A program made the position numbers and the translations under genes. Under the pieces are notes generated by a model, which was not told the origin of the DNA, did not search any database, and saw only the letters and a program-made list of their open reading frames with translations. From Variovorax sp. MHTC-1 (GTDB lineage Bacteria > Pseudomonadota > Gammaproteobacteria > Burkholderiales > Burkholderiaceae_C), in NCBI RefSeq assembly GCF_003984645.1, contig NZ_RWKI01000013.1, positions 1-64,000 of the forward strand: a stretch of DNA of 64,000 nucleotides, read 5' to 3'. This document shows positions 19,717 through 28,120 of this stretch, in pieces (position 1 is the first letter of the stretch; every line of letters starts with the position of its first letter).

Positions 19717-19776
19717 ATGAGCAACAGCATGCGACGCGGCGCTGGAGAGGAGGTGCGTGATGTGCAGCACCTTTGA
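19717..19776 (+). other. 19-codon mini-ORF overlapping the start of the second cueR
   Basis: An ATG with AGGAG six bases upstream opens a 19-codon reading frame ([19 protein letters not shown]). It ends at TGA 19774-19776, inside the first codons of the regulator in another frame. It lies directly after a CueR-type promoter. It could be a leader whose translation delivers ribosomes to the cueR start, or the remnant of an older gene start. No similarity recognised. Confidence 0.4.
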
Positions 19777-20224
19777 TGGGCCGTTCAATATCGGCGAGGC
19801 ATCCGCCCGTTGCGGGGTCAATGCCAAGATGATCCGTCACTACGAATCGCTTGGACTGTTGCCCAAGGTCGGCCGCACGGATTCGGGCTACCGCCAGTAC
19901 GCCGAGAAGGATGTGCATACGCTGCGGTTCATTCGGCGCGGACGCTCTCTCGGCTTCAATATGGCCGAGATTTCCGAGCTGTTGAAGCTGTGGCAGAACA
20001 AGCGCCGCGCAAGCTCCGACGTCAAACGCATTGCTCTGACGCATGCCGAGGACCTCAGCCGCCGCATCGAAGAGATGGAAAGCATGAAGCGCACGCTTGA
20101 GCGGCTGGCGGACTGCTGCCAGGGAGACCAGCGGCCGGATTGCCCCATCATCGACGAACTCGCCGAGCTCAGCGGGTTCGCAGACTGCCATCACACATCC
20201 AAGGCTCAAGTCCTTGAGACCTAG
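19760..20224 (+). CDS. CueR-like MerR-family copper-responsive activator (copy 2)
   Basis: A 154-residue MerR-family protein nearly identical in its core to the copy at 11994 (shared [13 protein letters not shown] and ESLGL), with the metal loop [12 protein letters not shown]. It carries a C-terminal extension of about 15 residues with Cys and two His (FADCHHTSK). GGAGAGGAGG lies upstream; I prefer ATG 19760 over the GTG at 19757 because of spacing. It sits between two CueR-type dyads and upstream of the second copA, so it probably controls both itself and the pump. Confidence 0.9.
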   Translation: MCSTFDGPFNIGEASARCGVNAKMIRHYESLGLLPKVGRTDSGYRQYAEKDVHTLRFIRRGRSLGFNMAEISELLKLWQNKRRASSDVKRIALTHAEDLSRRIEEMESMKRTLERLADCCQGDQRPDCPIIDELAELSGFADCHHTSKAQVLET

Positions 20225-20248
20225 CCTGCGGCCGATACCAGAAACCTG

Positions 20249-20279
20249 TCGGCCTTCCCATGGTTGGAGGGTCAAGACT
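20249..20279 (+). promoter_or_regulatory. CueR-type dyad upstream of the second copA-type ATPase gene
   Basis: A weak -35 (TCGGCC, 20249-20254) and AAGACT (20274-20279) are separated by 19 bases around the dyad CTTCCC-ATGGT-TGGAGG. It keeps the spacing and operator of the two other CueR promoters but has a poor -35 box. It may be a weaker or strictly activator-dependent promoter for the ATPase gene 20 bases downstream. Confidence 0.7.
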
Positions 20280-20298
20280 GGCGATACAGGAGATCTCA

Positions 20299-22572
20299 AT
20301 GAATCCACATCCCTACCCTCCCGCCGCGCCCATCGCGACTCCCGAGAAAGCTTCGCAAGGACACGATCATCGAGATCACGGTGCTGCTGGCCGGGATGCC
20401 GGAGGTGGGCATGGTGGTGACCGCGGCGCCGCGGTAAAGACGGGCGGCGGTGCCAACGTCGAGTACACCTGCCCCATGCACCCACAGGTCCGCCAGATGG
20501 GGCCTGGAAGTTGCTCCATTTGTGGGATGGCGCTGGAGCCTGTCGTCGCGACCGAGGCGACCGGGGAGAGCGCGGAGTTGCGGGACATGAACCGCCGGTT
20601 CTGGATTGGATTGGCGCTCAGCCTGCCCGTGGTACTTCTTGAAATGGGTGGGCACCTCATCGACCTGCATGGCCTCCTGGGTCAGCAGACATCCAACTGG
20701 GTGCAGATGCTGTTCGGCACGCCCGTGGTCTTGTGGGCCGGTTGGCCCTTCTTCGTGCGAGGCTGGGTCTCGGTGAAAAATCGCAGCCTCAACATGTTCA
20801 GCCTCATTGCACTGGGTACAGGCGTCGCATGGGCGTACAGCATCGTGGCAACCGTGGCACCCGTTCTATTCCCCGCGGAACTGCGCACGACGGATGGCGC
20901 GGTCGCTGTCTACTTCGAGGCTGCGGCCGTCATCACCGTCCTGGTGCTGCTCGGGCAGGTCCTGGAGTTGCGCGCGCGCGAAAAGACATCGGGAGCGATC
21001 CGCGCCTTGCTCGATCTGGCGCCGAAGACCGCGGTACGGGTGAAGGACGGCGAATCCGACGAAACGGTCGAGCTCGACACGATCGGCGTGGGCGACAAGC
21101 TGCGCGTTCGACCGGGCGAAAAGGTGCCGGTTGACGGCGAGGTCGTGGAGGGCAAGGCCACGGTAGACGAATCGATGATCACCGGCGAGCCGATTCCCGT
21201 CGCCAAGGCGACCGGCTCCAAGGTGACGGCGGGAACTCTGAACCAGACCGGCGGCTTCGTGATGCGCGCCCAAAAGGTGGGTGCGGACACCTTGCTGGCG
21301 CAAATCGTCCATATGGTCGCGTCGGCGCAGCGCAGCCGTGCGCCGATTCAGCGCATGGCCGATCAGGTTGCCGGTTGGTTCGTCCCGGTGGTGGTGATCG
21401 TGGCGGTCCTGACCTTCGTTGCCTGGCTCGTCTGGGGGCCCAATCCGGCCTTGTCATACGCGCTGGTGTCGGCGGTGGCAGTCCTCATCATCGCCTGCCC
21501 CTGTGCCCTCGGCCTGGCCACTCCGATGTCGATCATGGTTGGGGTCGGCAAGGGGGCGCAGCACGGTGTTCTGATCCGCGACGCCGAGGCACTGGAACGC
21601 ATGGAAAAGGTGGACACGCTGGTGGTCGACAAGACCGGTACATTGACCGAAGGCAAGCCGAAGGTCGTGCATGTCGAGGCAACGGAAGACTTTGACGCCG
21701 CTACCGTTCTTCAGAAGCTCGCCAGCGTGGAAAGAGCGAGCGAACATCCCCTGGCCGCCGCCATCGTTGCGGAAGCCCAGAATCGCCGGTTGCCGCTGCT
21801 GCCCATCACGGACTTCGACTCTCCCGTTGGCAAGGGCGTGGTGGGGACCGTGGAGGGCGCACGTGTGATCTCGGGCAGCGCGAAGTTCCTGGCCGAGCAA
21901 GGCATCGAAGCCGGGGCCATGCACGCGGTCGCCGAAGGCGTGCGGGCGAAGGCCGCGACGGTCATCTTCGTGGGCATCGATGGGCGCATCGCCGGCTTTG
22001 TCGGCATCGCGGACCCGATCAAGGACAGCACGCCCCAGGCCATCTCCGCATTGCGCAAGGAAGGCATCCGGGTCGTCATGCTTACCGGCGACGGGCGAAC
22101 CACGGCACAGGCCGTCGGGCGTCAGCTCGGCATCGACGAGGTAATCGCCGAGGTGCTGCCGCAAGACAAGTCGTCGGTGGTCGAGAAGCTGAAGGCCGAA
22201 GGTCGCGTCGTGGCCATGGCCGGCGATGGCGTCAACGACGCCCCCGCCCTGGCTGCCGCGGACGTCGGCATCGCCATGGGAACCGGCACCGACGTGGCGA
22301 TGGAGAGTTCAGGCGTGACGCTGCTGCACGGCGATCTCATGGGCATTGCGCGAGCTCGTCGCCTCTCCCAGGCTACGATGAAGAATATCCGAACGAATCT
22401 CTTCTTCGCCTTCGTCTACAACGCGGCGGGCATACCTCTGGCGGCGGGCGTGCTCTACCCGTTCTTCGGCATCCTGCTGTCGCCGGTGATTGCAGCGGCG
22501 GCTATGGCGCTTTCTTCTGTCAGCGTCATTGCCAACTCGCTGCGTCTGCGCACAAGCAGAGTGATCGACTGA
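20299..22572 (+). CDS. Cu(I)/Ag(I)-type P1B ATPase with N-terminal His-rich and metal-binding region
   Basis: A 757-residue copper-type ATPase distinct from copA at 9781. It has no HMA domain. The first 50 residues are His-rich (GHDHRDHG) and are followed by a short heavy-metal-binding domain, YTCPMHPQV through CSICGM (Cys58, Cys72, Cys75), as in SilP-like or CopB/CopA2 pumps. The metal site is CPC at 400-402, phosphorylated Asp444 lies in DKTGTLTEG, and GDGVNDAPA is intact. Start chosen at 20299, with AGGAG upstream. It may serve high copper or silver loads or a different partner. Direction of transport is inferred from the CPC class. Confidence 0.92.
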   Translation: MNPHPYPPAAPIATPEKASQGHDHRDHGAAGRDAGGGHGGDRGAAVKTGGGANVEYTCPMHPQVRQMGPGSCSICGMALEPVVATEATGESAELRDMNRRFWIGLALSLPVVLLEMGGHLIDLHGLLGQQTSNWVQMLFGTPVVLWAGWPFFVRGWVSVKNRSLNMFSLIALGTGVAWAYSIVATVAPVLFPAELRTTDGAVAVYFEAAAVITVLVLLGQVLELRAREKTSGAIRALLDLAPKTAVRVKDGESDETVELDTIGVGDKLRVRPGEKVPVDGEVVEGKATVDESMITGEPIPVAKATGSKVTAGTLNQTGGFVMRAQKVGADTLLAQIVHMVASAQRSRAPIQRMADQVAGWFVPVVVIVAVLTFVAWLVWGPNPALSYALVSAVAVLIIACPCALGLATPMSIMVGVGKGAQHGVLIRDAEALERMEKVDTLVVDKTGTLTEGKPKVVHVEATEDFDAATVLQKLASVERASEHPLAAAIVAEAQNRRLPLLPITDFDSPVGKGVVGTVEGARVISGSAKFLAEQGIEAGAMHAVAEGVRAKAATVIFVGIDGRIAGFVGIADPIKDSTPQAISALRKEGIRVVMLTGDGRTTAQAVGRQLGIDEVIAEVLPQDKSSVVEKLKAEGRVVAMAGDGVNDAPALAAADVGIAMGTGTDVAMESSGVTLLHGDLMGIARARRLSQATMKNIRTNLFFAFVYNAAGIPLAAGVLYPFFGILLSPVIAAAAMALSSVSVIANSLRLRTSRVID

Positions 22573-22612
22573 ACCGGTGGCGGCACCGAACAACACACTC
22601 GAAAGAGTCCAC

Positions 22613-23083
22613 ATGAAAAGACGTTCACTCCTCCTCGCGATCGCAGCGACTCCCATCCTGCACCCCGGCCTGTCCTATGCGGCTGCTCCGATCCATGTTT
22701 ACAAGAATCCAGATTGCGGCTGCTGCAGCGCCTGGGTCGACCACCTGAAGGCTGCCGGCTTTGCCGTGCAAGTGACCGAAACTCCAGATACCTCGAGCGT
22801 ACGCAAGCGCTTCGGGATGCCGGAACGCTTTGCAGGCTGCCACACCGCGACGCTGGAAGGCTATGTCCTGGAGGGTCATGTGCCTGCGGACGATATCAAG
22901 CGCTTGCTGGCCATGAAGCCGCAGGCCATCGGCCTTTCCGTACCTGGCATGCCGGTGGGTTCGCCAGGCATGGAGTACGGCGACCGCCGCGACCCTTACA
23001 AAGTGCTCCTCAACGATCGCCGCGGCGGGGAGCGTGTCTTTGCAAGTTATGCGGGCAGCTCGACCACCGGAGCAGCAAAGTGA
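22613..23083 (+). CDS. DUF411 family secreted metal-binding protein
   Basis: A 156-residue exported protein with a signal peptide (MKRRSLLLAIAATPIL), followed at once by the DUF411 domain starting IHVYKNPDCGCCSAW with Cys35, Cys37 and Cys38. A conserved GCHTATLEGYVLEGHVPA and the end GMEYGDRRDPY follow. DUF411 proteins are common in copper and silver resistance clusters and are thought to bind metal through the Cys motif. ATG 22613 is chosen because the signal peptide begins there with GAAAGAG upstream. Its stop overlaps the GTG of the CusF-like gene. Confidence 0.9.
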   Translation: MKRRSLLLAIAATPILHPGLSYAAAPIHVYKNPDCGCCSAWVDHLKAAGFAVQVTETPDTSSVRKRFGMPERFAGCHTATLEGYVLEGHVPADDIKRLLAMKPQAIGLSVPGMPVGSPGMEYGDRRDPYKVLLNDRRGGERVFASYAGSSTTGAAK

Positions 23084-23427
23084 GATGGCCTCGCGTGTTG
23101 ATCGCGGGACTGGTTCTCGCGACCGCCGGCGCTCAGGCACAGACATCCCTGAATTCCCCCCCGGCGCCCAAGAAGTCCGCCAGAGCCGGCCAGGCGGCCT
23201 CGCTACCCCTGGCCGACGCAACGGTCGAGCGTGTCCTTCGTGAATCCGGTGAAATCGTCCTGGACCATGGGGATCTGCCCAATCTCGCGATGCCGGCGAT
23301 GACCATGGCTTTCGACGTGGGAAACAAGAAGATGCTCGATGCGGTGAAGCCTGGCGACAAGATCCGGTTTCAAGCGGAAATCGTCAAAGGCAGGCCGACC
23401 ATCACGCACCTGGAACGTGCTCGCTAG
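23080..23427 (+). CDS. CusF-like periplasmic copper chaperone (free form 1)
   Basis: A 115-residue secreted protein with a signal peptide (VRWPRVLIAGLVLATAGAQA) and a CusF-like OB fold. The metal motif is LDHGDLPNLAMPAMTMAF: the His and two Met ligands of CusF are kept, but the Trp that caps Cu(I) in E. coli CusF is replaced by Met. It starts at GTG inside the stop of the DUF411 gene, so the two are co-translated. Likely shuttles Cu(I) in the periplasm to the Cus pump. Confidence 0.86.
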   Translation: MRWPRVLIAGLVLATAGAQAQTSLNSPPAPKKSARAGQAASLPLADATVERVLRESGEIVLDHGDLPNLAMPAMTMAFDVGNKKMLDAVKPGDKIRFQAEIVKGRPTITHLERAR

Positions 23428-23469
23428 CGAGTGCCGGCGCGGTCGCAGCCGGTCTCTGGCGGAGGCGAA

Positions 23470-23498
23470 TAGGCAAGGCCAAGTAAGCCCTCTACAAT
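23470..23498 (+). promoter_or_regulatory. candidate sigma-70 promoter for a possibly leaderless gene
   Basis: TACAAT (23493-23498) is a good -10 box. TAGGCA lies 17 bases upstream (23470-23475) and matches TTGACA at four of six positions. A start site about seven bases after the -10 box would fall at or next to the ATG at 23506, and no Shine-Dalgarno is visible there. This suggests a leaderless transcript. Confidence 0.4.
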
Positions 23499-23505
23499 TT
23501 CGGCG

Positions 23506-23916
23506 ATGGTCAGTCTTCGCGCAATGCTGCTGTGGCTCATGATGCTCGCGGTGCCCTTTCAGGGCTACGCGGCAGCGGCCATGGCGTTTTGCGCACCTGA
23601 GCCGGCGCAGATGAGTGCCGGCGCGGCGCACGATCACAGCCAGCACGATCACGCCTCGCCGAAGGGCGCCGCGCATCATCATGCGAATGTGAGCGGCGAC
23701 GATGGCGAGGACCATCACGTCGCTCAGAACGCGCAGGACGACGCCTCCGACACGTTCCACAAATGTGGCAACTGCGCGGCCTGCCATTCGGTCGGGATGA
23801 TGCCGACGCTCGTGACATCCCTTCTTCACGGTCTCCCGCAGGCCGACCTCGCAGAGCCCTTCCTCGCGATGGCGACCGTCTCGCCTCGCGTTCCTCACAA
23901 ACCACCTCGCGCGTAA
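23506..23916 (+). CDS. secreted His-rich CzcI-like small protein
   Basis: A 136-residue protein with a signal peptide (MLLWLMMLAVPFQGYAAAA). The middle is very rich in His (HDHSQHDHASPKGAAHHH), and a Cys motif HKCGNCAACHSVG follows. The layout resembles the CzcI-type small periplasmic proteins at heavy-metal loci, whose role is regulatory or metal-sequestering and poorly defined. CAACH formally matches a haem c motif, but the context is a metal-binding patch. No ribosome site precedes the ATG and a -10 box ends eight bases upstream. It stands alone between the CusF-like gene and the next group. Confidence 0.65.
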   Translation: MVSLRAMLLWLMMLAVPFQGYAAAAMAFCAPEPAQMSAGAAHDHSQHDHASPKGAAHHHANVSGDDGEDHHVAQNAQDDASDTFHKCGNCAACHSVGMMPTLVTSLLHGLPQADLAEPFLAMATVSPRVPHKPPRA

Positions 23917-24036
23917 CCGCGTCCAGCGTCCGGCAGCTCGGCTGCCGGCGCGCGGACGCCCATGCATCGCTCGTATCGTCATGCCCTTCTTGGGGCTCGC
24001 TGACGGCACGCCGTTCATGAACATCGCGAGGATCCC

Positions 24037-24387
24037 ATGTTCACTTTCCTGCCCGCCCGTTGGCTGGCTACTTTGCCCGCCCTGGCTGCCTTGGCTGCCT
24101 TGGCAGCGGGCGCCCAGACCGGCCCTGCGCCGGCTCCCGCTGCCGCCGCCGAACCCGCGGCAACTCTTTCCTTCCGATCGGCGATGGACGGCTACAAGCC
24201 TTTCGCCGACGAAAAGCCCATTCCCTGGAAGGAGGCCATCGAGACCGTTCATCAGCGCGGCGGCTGGCGCGCCTATGCCAAGGAGAGCGCTGGCGAGGCC
24301 GATGACAAACCATCCGGCACCGCCGATCCGCATGCCGGCCATTCGATGTCCGCGCCGAAGGCGAAATCGCCAAAGGACAAGCCATGA
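24037..24387 (+). CDS. small secreted protein coupled to an outer-membrane lipoprotein gene
   Basis: A 116-residue protein with a signal peptide (WLATLPALAALAALAAGAQ), an Ala/Pro-rich linker and a conserved-looking mature part SFRSAMDGYKPFADEKPIPW with a WKEAIETVHQRGGWRAY helix. It ends in a His/Met-rich tail (PHAGHSM). No named family recognised. Its stop overlaps the start of the TolC-type lipoprotein gene (ATGA), and a multicopper oxidase follows. This points to a periplasmic accessory role in that export or oxidation system. Confidence 0.7.
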   Translation: MFTFLPARWLATLPALAALAALAAGAQTGPAPAPAAAAEPAATLSFRSAMDGYKPFADEKPIPWKEAIETVHQRGGWRAYAKESAGEADDKPSGTADPHAGHSMSAPKAKSPKDKP

Positions 24388-25799
24388 GGCGGCCTCTGCA
24401 GATCGCCGCGATCGCGCTGGCCGCTGCATTCCTCGCCGGCTGTGCTTCCGTCGGGATCGACGATGCGTTGAAGCAGACGAATTCCTCCGCCTCGCAGTTC
24501 ACCGGGGGGAAGCTCGAACTGAGCCGGACCACGGAGCAGAGAGATGCCCGCACGGCGCTTTCCGAGGCGCTGCTCGGCAAGCCGCTTTCCCGGGATGATG
24601 CAGTCCGGCTGGCGCTCGCGAACAGCCCTTCGGTCCAGGCGCTGATCGCGCAGAGCTGGGCCGACATTGCCGCGGCCAATCAGACGAGCCGGCTCACCAA
24701 CCCCGTGTTCAGCTTCGAGCGCCTGCGCCTGGGCGACGAGCTGGAAGTGGGACGGTTGCTGTCCTTCGGCCTCGTCGATCTCATCCTGCTGCCGCAGCGG
24801 CTTTCGATCTCCCGAAGCCAGGCCGCTCAGGCGCAGGTGCAGCTGAGCGGCGCGGTGGTGGACCAGGTCACGCAGGTGCGGCAAGCCTGGGTGCGCGCCG
24901 TCGCGGCCGGGCAGTCGCTGCAGTACGCCGAGCAGGTCAAGGAATCGGCCGAGGCCAGCGCGGAACTCGCGCGGCGCATGCAACTCGTCGGCAACTTCAG
25001 CAAGCTGCAGCGCGCGCGGCAGCAGGTGTTCTATGCCGATGCCACGACGCAGCTCGCGTCCGCACGCCACAACGCTACGGCCGCTCGCGAAGAGCTGGTC
25101 CGCGCCCTCGGCCTGGACGATGCGCAGGCCGCCCGGCTGAAGCTGCCTGCGCGCCTGCCGGATCTGCCCAAGTCGCCTCGCGAAGCAAGCGAGGTTGCAA
25201 CCACCGCCGGCGAGCAGCGCCTGGACGTGCAGCAAGCCCGCGCGCAGCTCGACGTCGCCGGCAAGTCGCAAGGCATCAACCTGTTGTCGACCTTCATCGA
25301 TGTCGAGGCCGGGGTGCGCCGGGACACCGTATTCGATGGCGGCAGCCGTGACACGCGCCGCGGATTCGAGCTTGACATCCGGCTGCCTCTCTTCGACTGG
25401 GGGTCCGCCCAGCGCGATGCGCTGAACGCGCAGGCGCTTGCGGCGGCGAATCGCTACGACGCGACAGTTCGTGGCGCGACCTCTCAGCTGCGCGAGGGCT
25501 ATTCCGCCTATCGCACGGCCTACGACATCGCGCGCCACTATCGCGACGAGATCGTGCCGCTGCGCCAGACCATGCAGGACGAGAACGTGCTGCGCTACAA
25601 CGGAATGCTGATCGGCGTCTTCGAGCTGCTCGCAGAAGCCCGGGATCAGATCACGAGTGTGAACAACGCCATCAACGCCCAGCAGCAGTTCTGGCTGGCT
25701 GATGCCGCCCTGGCGGCATCGGTGATCGGCAAGCCTGTCGCCGCATCCTCCCCGATGACTAGCTCGAGTCCGCAGGCTGCCTCCGGTGCCGCCCACTGA
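24384..25799 (+). CDS. TolC-family outer-membrane lipoprotein without an adjacent pump
   Basis: A 471-residue outer-membrane efflux protein with a lipoprotein signal (LAAAFLAGCASVG, lipobox Cys about residue 19) and two helical OEP repeats. Phrases such as DDAVRLALANSPSVQALIAQ and the later LPLFDWGSAQRDALNAQ are typical. Unlike the cusC gene at 13183 it is not followed by an adaptor or RND pump. Instead a multicopper oxidase and cupredoxin follow. It may share the CusBA pump or serve copper-loaded protein export. Start overlaps the previous stop. Partner inference is weak. Confidence 0.85.
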   Translation: MRRPLQIAAIALAAAFLAGCASVGIDDALKQTNSSASQFTGGKLELSRTTEQRDARTALSEALLGKPLSRDDAVRLALANSPSVQALIAQSWADIAAANQTSRLTNPVFSFERLRLGDELEVGRLLSFGLVDLILLPQRLSISRSQAAQAQVQLSGAVVDQVTQVRQAWVRAVAAGQSLQYAEQVKESAEASAELARRMQLVGNFSKLQRARQQVFYADATTQLASARHNATAAREELVRALGLDDAQAARLKLPARLPDLPKSPREASEVATTAGEQRLDVQQARAQLDVAGKSQGINLLSTFIDVEAGVRRDTVFDGGSRDTRRGFELDIRLPLFDWGSAQRDALNAQALAAANRYDATVRGATSQLREGYSAYRTAYDIARHYRDEIVPLRQTMQDENVLRYNGMLIGVFELLAEARDQITSVNNAINAQQQFWLADAALAASVIGKPVAASSPMTSSSPQAASGAAH

Positions 25800-25823
25800 T
25801 CGGCCCTTCCACGCACAACCATC

Positions 25824-27239
25824 ATGACAAACAGACGCAACTTTCTCAGCGGTGCCGGTGCCATCACGGGTGCCATTGCCGCCGCTTCGGTCGGCAAGGT
25901 GGCCATGGCGGCCTTGCCCGAACCGGCGCTGCAGACCAGGCCCGACACCATGCCGCCGCTCTCGCCGCCGACCGGGCGGCCGTACAACCCCGTCGTCACC
26001 CTCAACGGCTGGACGCTGCCCTGGCGCATGAACAACGGCATCAAGGAATTCCACCTGGTAGCCGAGCCCGTGGTGCGCGAGATGGCGCCCGGCTTCAAGG
26101 CCCACCTGTGGGGCTACAACGGCCAGTCGCCGGGGCCCACCATCGAAGTGGTCGAAGGCGACCGCGTGCGCATCTTCGTCACCAACAAGCTGCCCGAGCA
26201 CACCAGCATCCACTGGCACGGCCAGCGCCTGCCCAACGGCATGGACGGCGTGACCGGCCTGACGCAGCCGGGAATCCAGCCAGGCAAGACCTTCGTCTAC
26301 GAGTTCGTGGCGCGGCGGCCGGGCACCTTCATGTACCACCCGCATGCGGACGAGATGACGCAGATGGCGATGGGGATGATGGGCTTCTGGGTCACGCATC
26401 CGAAGGCCAGGCACCCGCTGATCGACGAGGTGGATCGCGACTTCGTCTTCCTGCTCAATGCCTACGACATCGAGCCCGGCAGCGCGACGCCCAAGATCAT
26501 GACCATGCTGGACTTCAACCTGTGGTCCTGGAACAGCCGGGTTTTTCCAGGCATCGATTCGCTCAACGTGCGGCTGAACGACAAGGTGCGCATCCGCTTC
26601 GGCAACCTGACGATGACGAACCATCCGATGCATCTGCACGGGCATGAATTCGTGGTCACGGGGACCGACGGCGGGCCGACCCCGAAGAGCACCCGCTGGC
26701 ACGAGGTGACGACCGACGTGGCGGTCGGCCAGATGCGCCAGGTCGAATTCCTCGCCAACGAGGAAGGGGACTGGGCCTTCCACTGCCACAAGAGCCATCA
26801 CACGATGAACGCGATGGGCCACGATGTGCCCACCATGATCGGCGTCGACCACAAGGACGTGGTGAGGAAGATCACCAAACTCGTGCCCGACTACATGGTG
26901 ATGGGCGAGCGCGGCATGGCCGACATGGCCGAGATGGAGATGCCGCTGCCCGACAACACCGCGCCGATGATGGGCGGCGAAGGGCCCTTCGGCTCGGTCG
27001 AGATGGGCGGCATGTTCAGCGTCGTCAAGGTGCGCAAGGGCCAGAAGCCCGGCGACTACTCGAACCCGGGATGGTTCAAGCACCCGCAAGGCACGGTGGC
27101 CTACGAACTGGATGGGCAGCTGCCCGAGCCGCCTCGAGAGCGCAGCGCCGGCGCGGCCGCCATGCCTGCGCAGAACATGCCGGCCAAGAACATCGAAGTC
27201 CGCGTCCGCAAACCCGCCAACGGCCACTCCGGCCATTGA
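25824..27239 (+). CDS. Tat-exported multicopper oxidase (copper resistance)
   Basis: A 471-residue multicopper oxidase. The N-terminus NRRNFLSGAG is a twin-arginine signal, so it is folded with copper before export. All four copper motifs are present: HWHGQ (130-132), YHPHADE (171-174), HPMHLHGHEF (267-272) and HCHKSHH with the type 1 Cys321. It probably oxidises Cu(I) to less toxic Cu(II) in the periplasm, like CueO or CopA-type oxidases. A Met-rich segment (RGMADMAEMEMPL, MGGMFS) near the C-terminus may add substrate copper sites. The cupredoxin gene follows after 18 bases. Confidence 0.93.
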   Translation: MTNRRNFLSGAGAITGAIAAASVGKVAMAALPEPALQTRPDTMPPLSPPTGRPYNPVVTLNGWTLPWRMNNGIKEFHLVAEPVVREMAPGFKAHLWGYNGQSPGPTIEVVEGDRVRIFVTNKLPEHTSIHWHGQRLPNGMDGVTGLTQPGIQPGKTFVYEFVARRPGTFMYHPHADEMTQMAMGMMGFWVTHPKARHPLIDEVDRDFVFLLNAYDIEPGSATPKIMTMLDFNLWSWNSRVFPGIDSLNVRLNDKVRIRFGNLTMTNHPMHLHGHEFVVTGTDGGPTPKSTRWHEVTTDVAVGQMRQVEFLANEEGDWAFHCHKSHHTMNAMGHDVPTMIGVDHKDVVRKITKLVPDYMVMGERGMADMAEMEMPLPDNTAPMMGGEGPFGSVEMGGMFSVVKVRKGQKPGDYSNPGWFKHPQGTVAYELDGQLPEPPRERSAGAAAMPAQNMPAKNIEVRVRKPANGHSGH

Positions 27240-27257
27240 GATTCAAAAGGAAGCTCC

Positions 27258-27746
27258 ATGAAAAATTCCGTTCGCAACACCACTTTCGCCGCACTGATCG
27301 CCCTCGCGGCAACGAGTGTTCTTGCAGCCGGCACCCATGCCGGTGGACACAGCCATGACGACGCGATCGGCAAGCCCGGCGTCTTGGCGAAGGCGACACG
27401 CACCGTGAGCGTCGACATGACCGACGACATGCGCTTCAACCCTGCGAGCATCAACGTGAAGCAGAACGAGACCGTGCGCTTCGTGGTCACCAATTCCGGC
27501 AAGCTCAAGCACGAGCTGGTGCTCGGCACCGAGAAGGAGTTGAAGGCGCACTACGAAGTCATGAAGAAGAACCCGGAGATGGAACACGCCGATCCGAACA
27601 TGGTGACGCTCGCCGCCGGCAAGACCGGCGAGATCGTCTGGCAATTCACCAAGGCCGGGAAAGTCGACTTCGCGTGCCTGCAGCCGGGTCACTACGACGC
27701 CGGAATGAAAGGCGCCGTGAACGTGACCAAGGCCACCCGCAAGTAA
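27258..27746 (+). CDS. CopI-like secreted cupredoxin
   Basis: A 162-residue cupredoxin with a signal peptide ending near SVLAAGTHAGG and a His-rich mature N-terminus. The type 1 copper site is visible: His85 in KLKHELVLG, then Cys140, His145 and Met150 in ACLQPGHYDAGM. It resembles CopI of Rubrivivax and Vibrio, a periplasmic cupredoxin needed for copper tolerance. It follows the multicopper oxidase closely and could be its electron partner or a copper buffer. The AAGGAAG ribosome site is clear. Confidence 0.87.
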   Translation: MKNSVRNTTFAALIALAATSVLAAGTHAGGHSHDDAIGKPGVLAKATRTVSVDMTDDMRFNPASINVKQNETVRFVVTNSGKLKHELVLGTEKELKAHYEVMKKNPEMEHADPNMVTLAAGKTGEIVWQFTKAGKVDFACLQPGHYDAGMKGAVNVTKATRK

Positions 27747-27779
27747 TCGACCTCGACCCACTCCATGGAAGGAACTCAC

Positions 27780-28073
27780 ATGATCGACATTCGTACCGCT
27801 CTCGCCGCAATCGTTGCTGCATTCGCGTTCTCCGGTTCGGCCTCCGCCGGCGATCTCGCCGAGGGTGAGGTGCGCAAGGTGGACAAGGAAGGCAAGAAGC
27901 TCACGCTCAAGCATGGTCCTCTGAAGAATCTCGACATGCCTAGCATGACGATGGTCTTCCAGGTGAAGGAAGATGCCCTGCTGGACAAGGTCCAGGCCGG
28001 GGACAAGGTCCGTTTCCAGGCCGAAAAGATCGACGGCAAGTTCACCGTCACAAGGCTCGAAGCGGCGCGCTAG
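27780..28073 (+). CDS. CusF-like periplasmic copper chaperone (free form 2)
   Basis: A 97-residue exported CusF-like protein with a signal peptide (IRTALAAIVAAFAFSGSASA) and an OB-fold motif LKHGPLKNLDMPSMTMVF. His and the two MxM methionines of the copper site are kept, while the Trp position is Met, as in the free form at 23080 and unlike the CusB-fused domain. ATG 27780 has GGAAGGAAC upstream. It lies after the cupredoxin gene and probably hands Cu(I) on in the periplasm. Confidence 0.87.
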   Translation: MIDIRTALAAIVAAFAFSGSASAGDLAEGEVRKVDKEGKKLTLKHGPLKNLDMPSMTMVFQVKEDALLDKVQAGDKVRFQAEKIDGKFTVTRLEAAR

Positions 28074-28120
28074 GTTCCAGTTCGCCGGCTTGTCCGGCAC
28101 TTCCACCCAAGGAGAACGCC

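Noticed and set aside
23763..23790. CAACH in the His-rich protein as a haem c site
   Set aside because: The motif sits in a Cys/His-rich metal patch of a short CzcI-like protein with no cytochrome fold around it.
24273..27236. Long minus-strand frame opposite the TolC lipoprotein and MCO
   Set aside because: Shadow frame with no domain logic. The + strand MCO copper motifs and TolC motifs are unambiguous.
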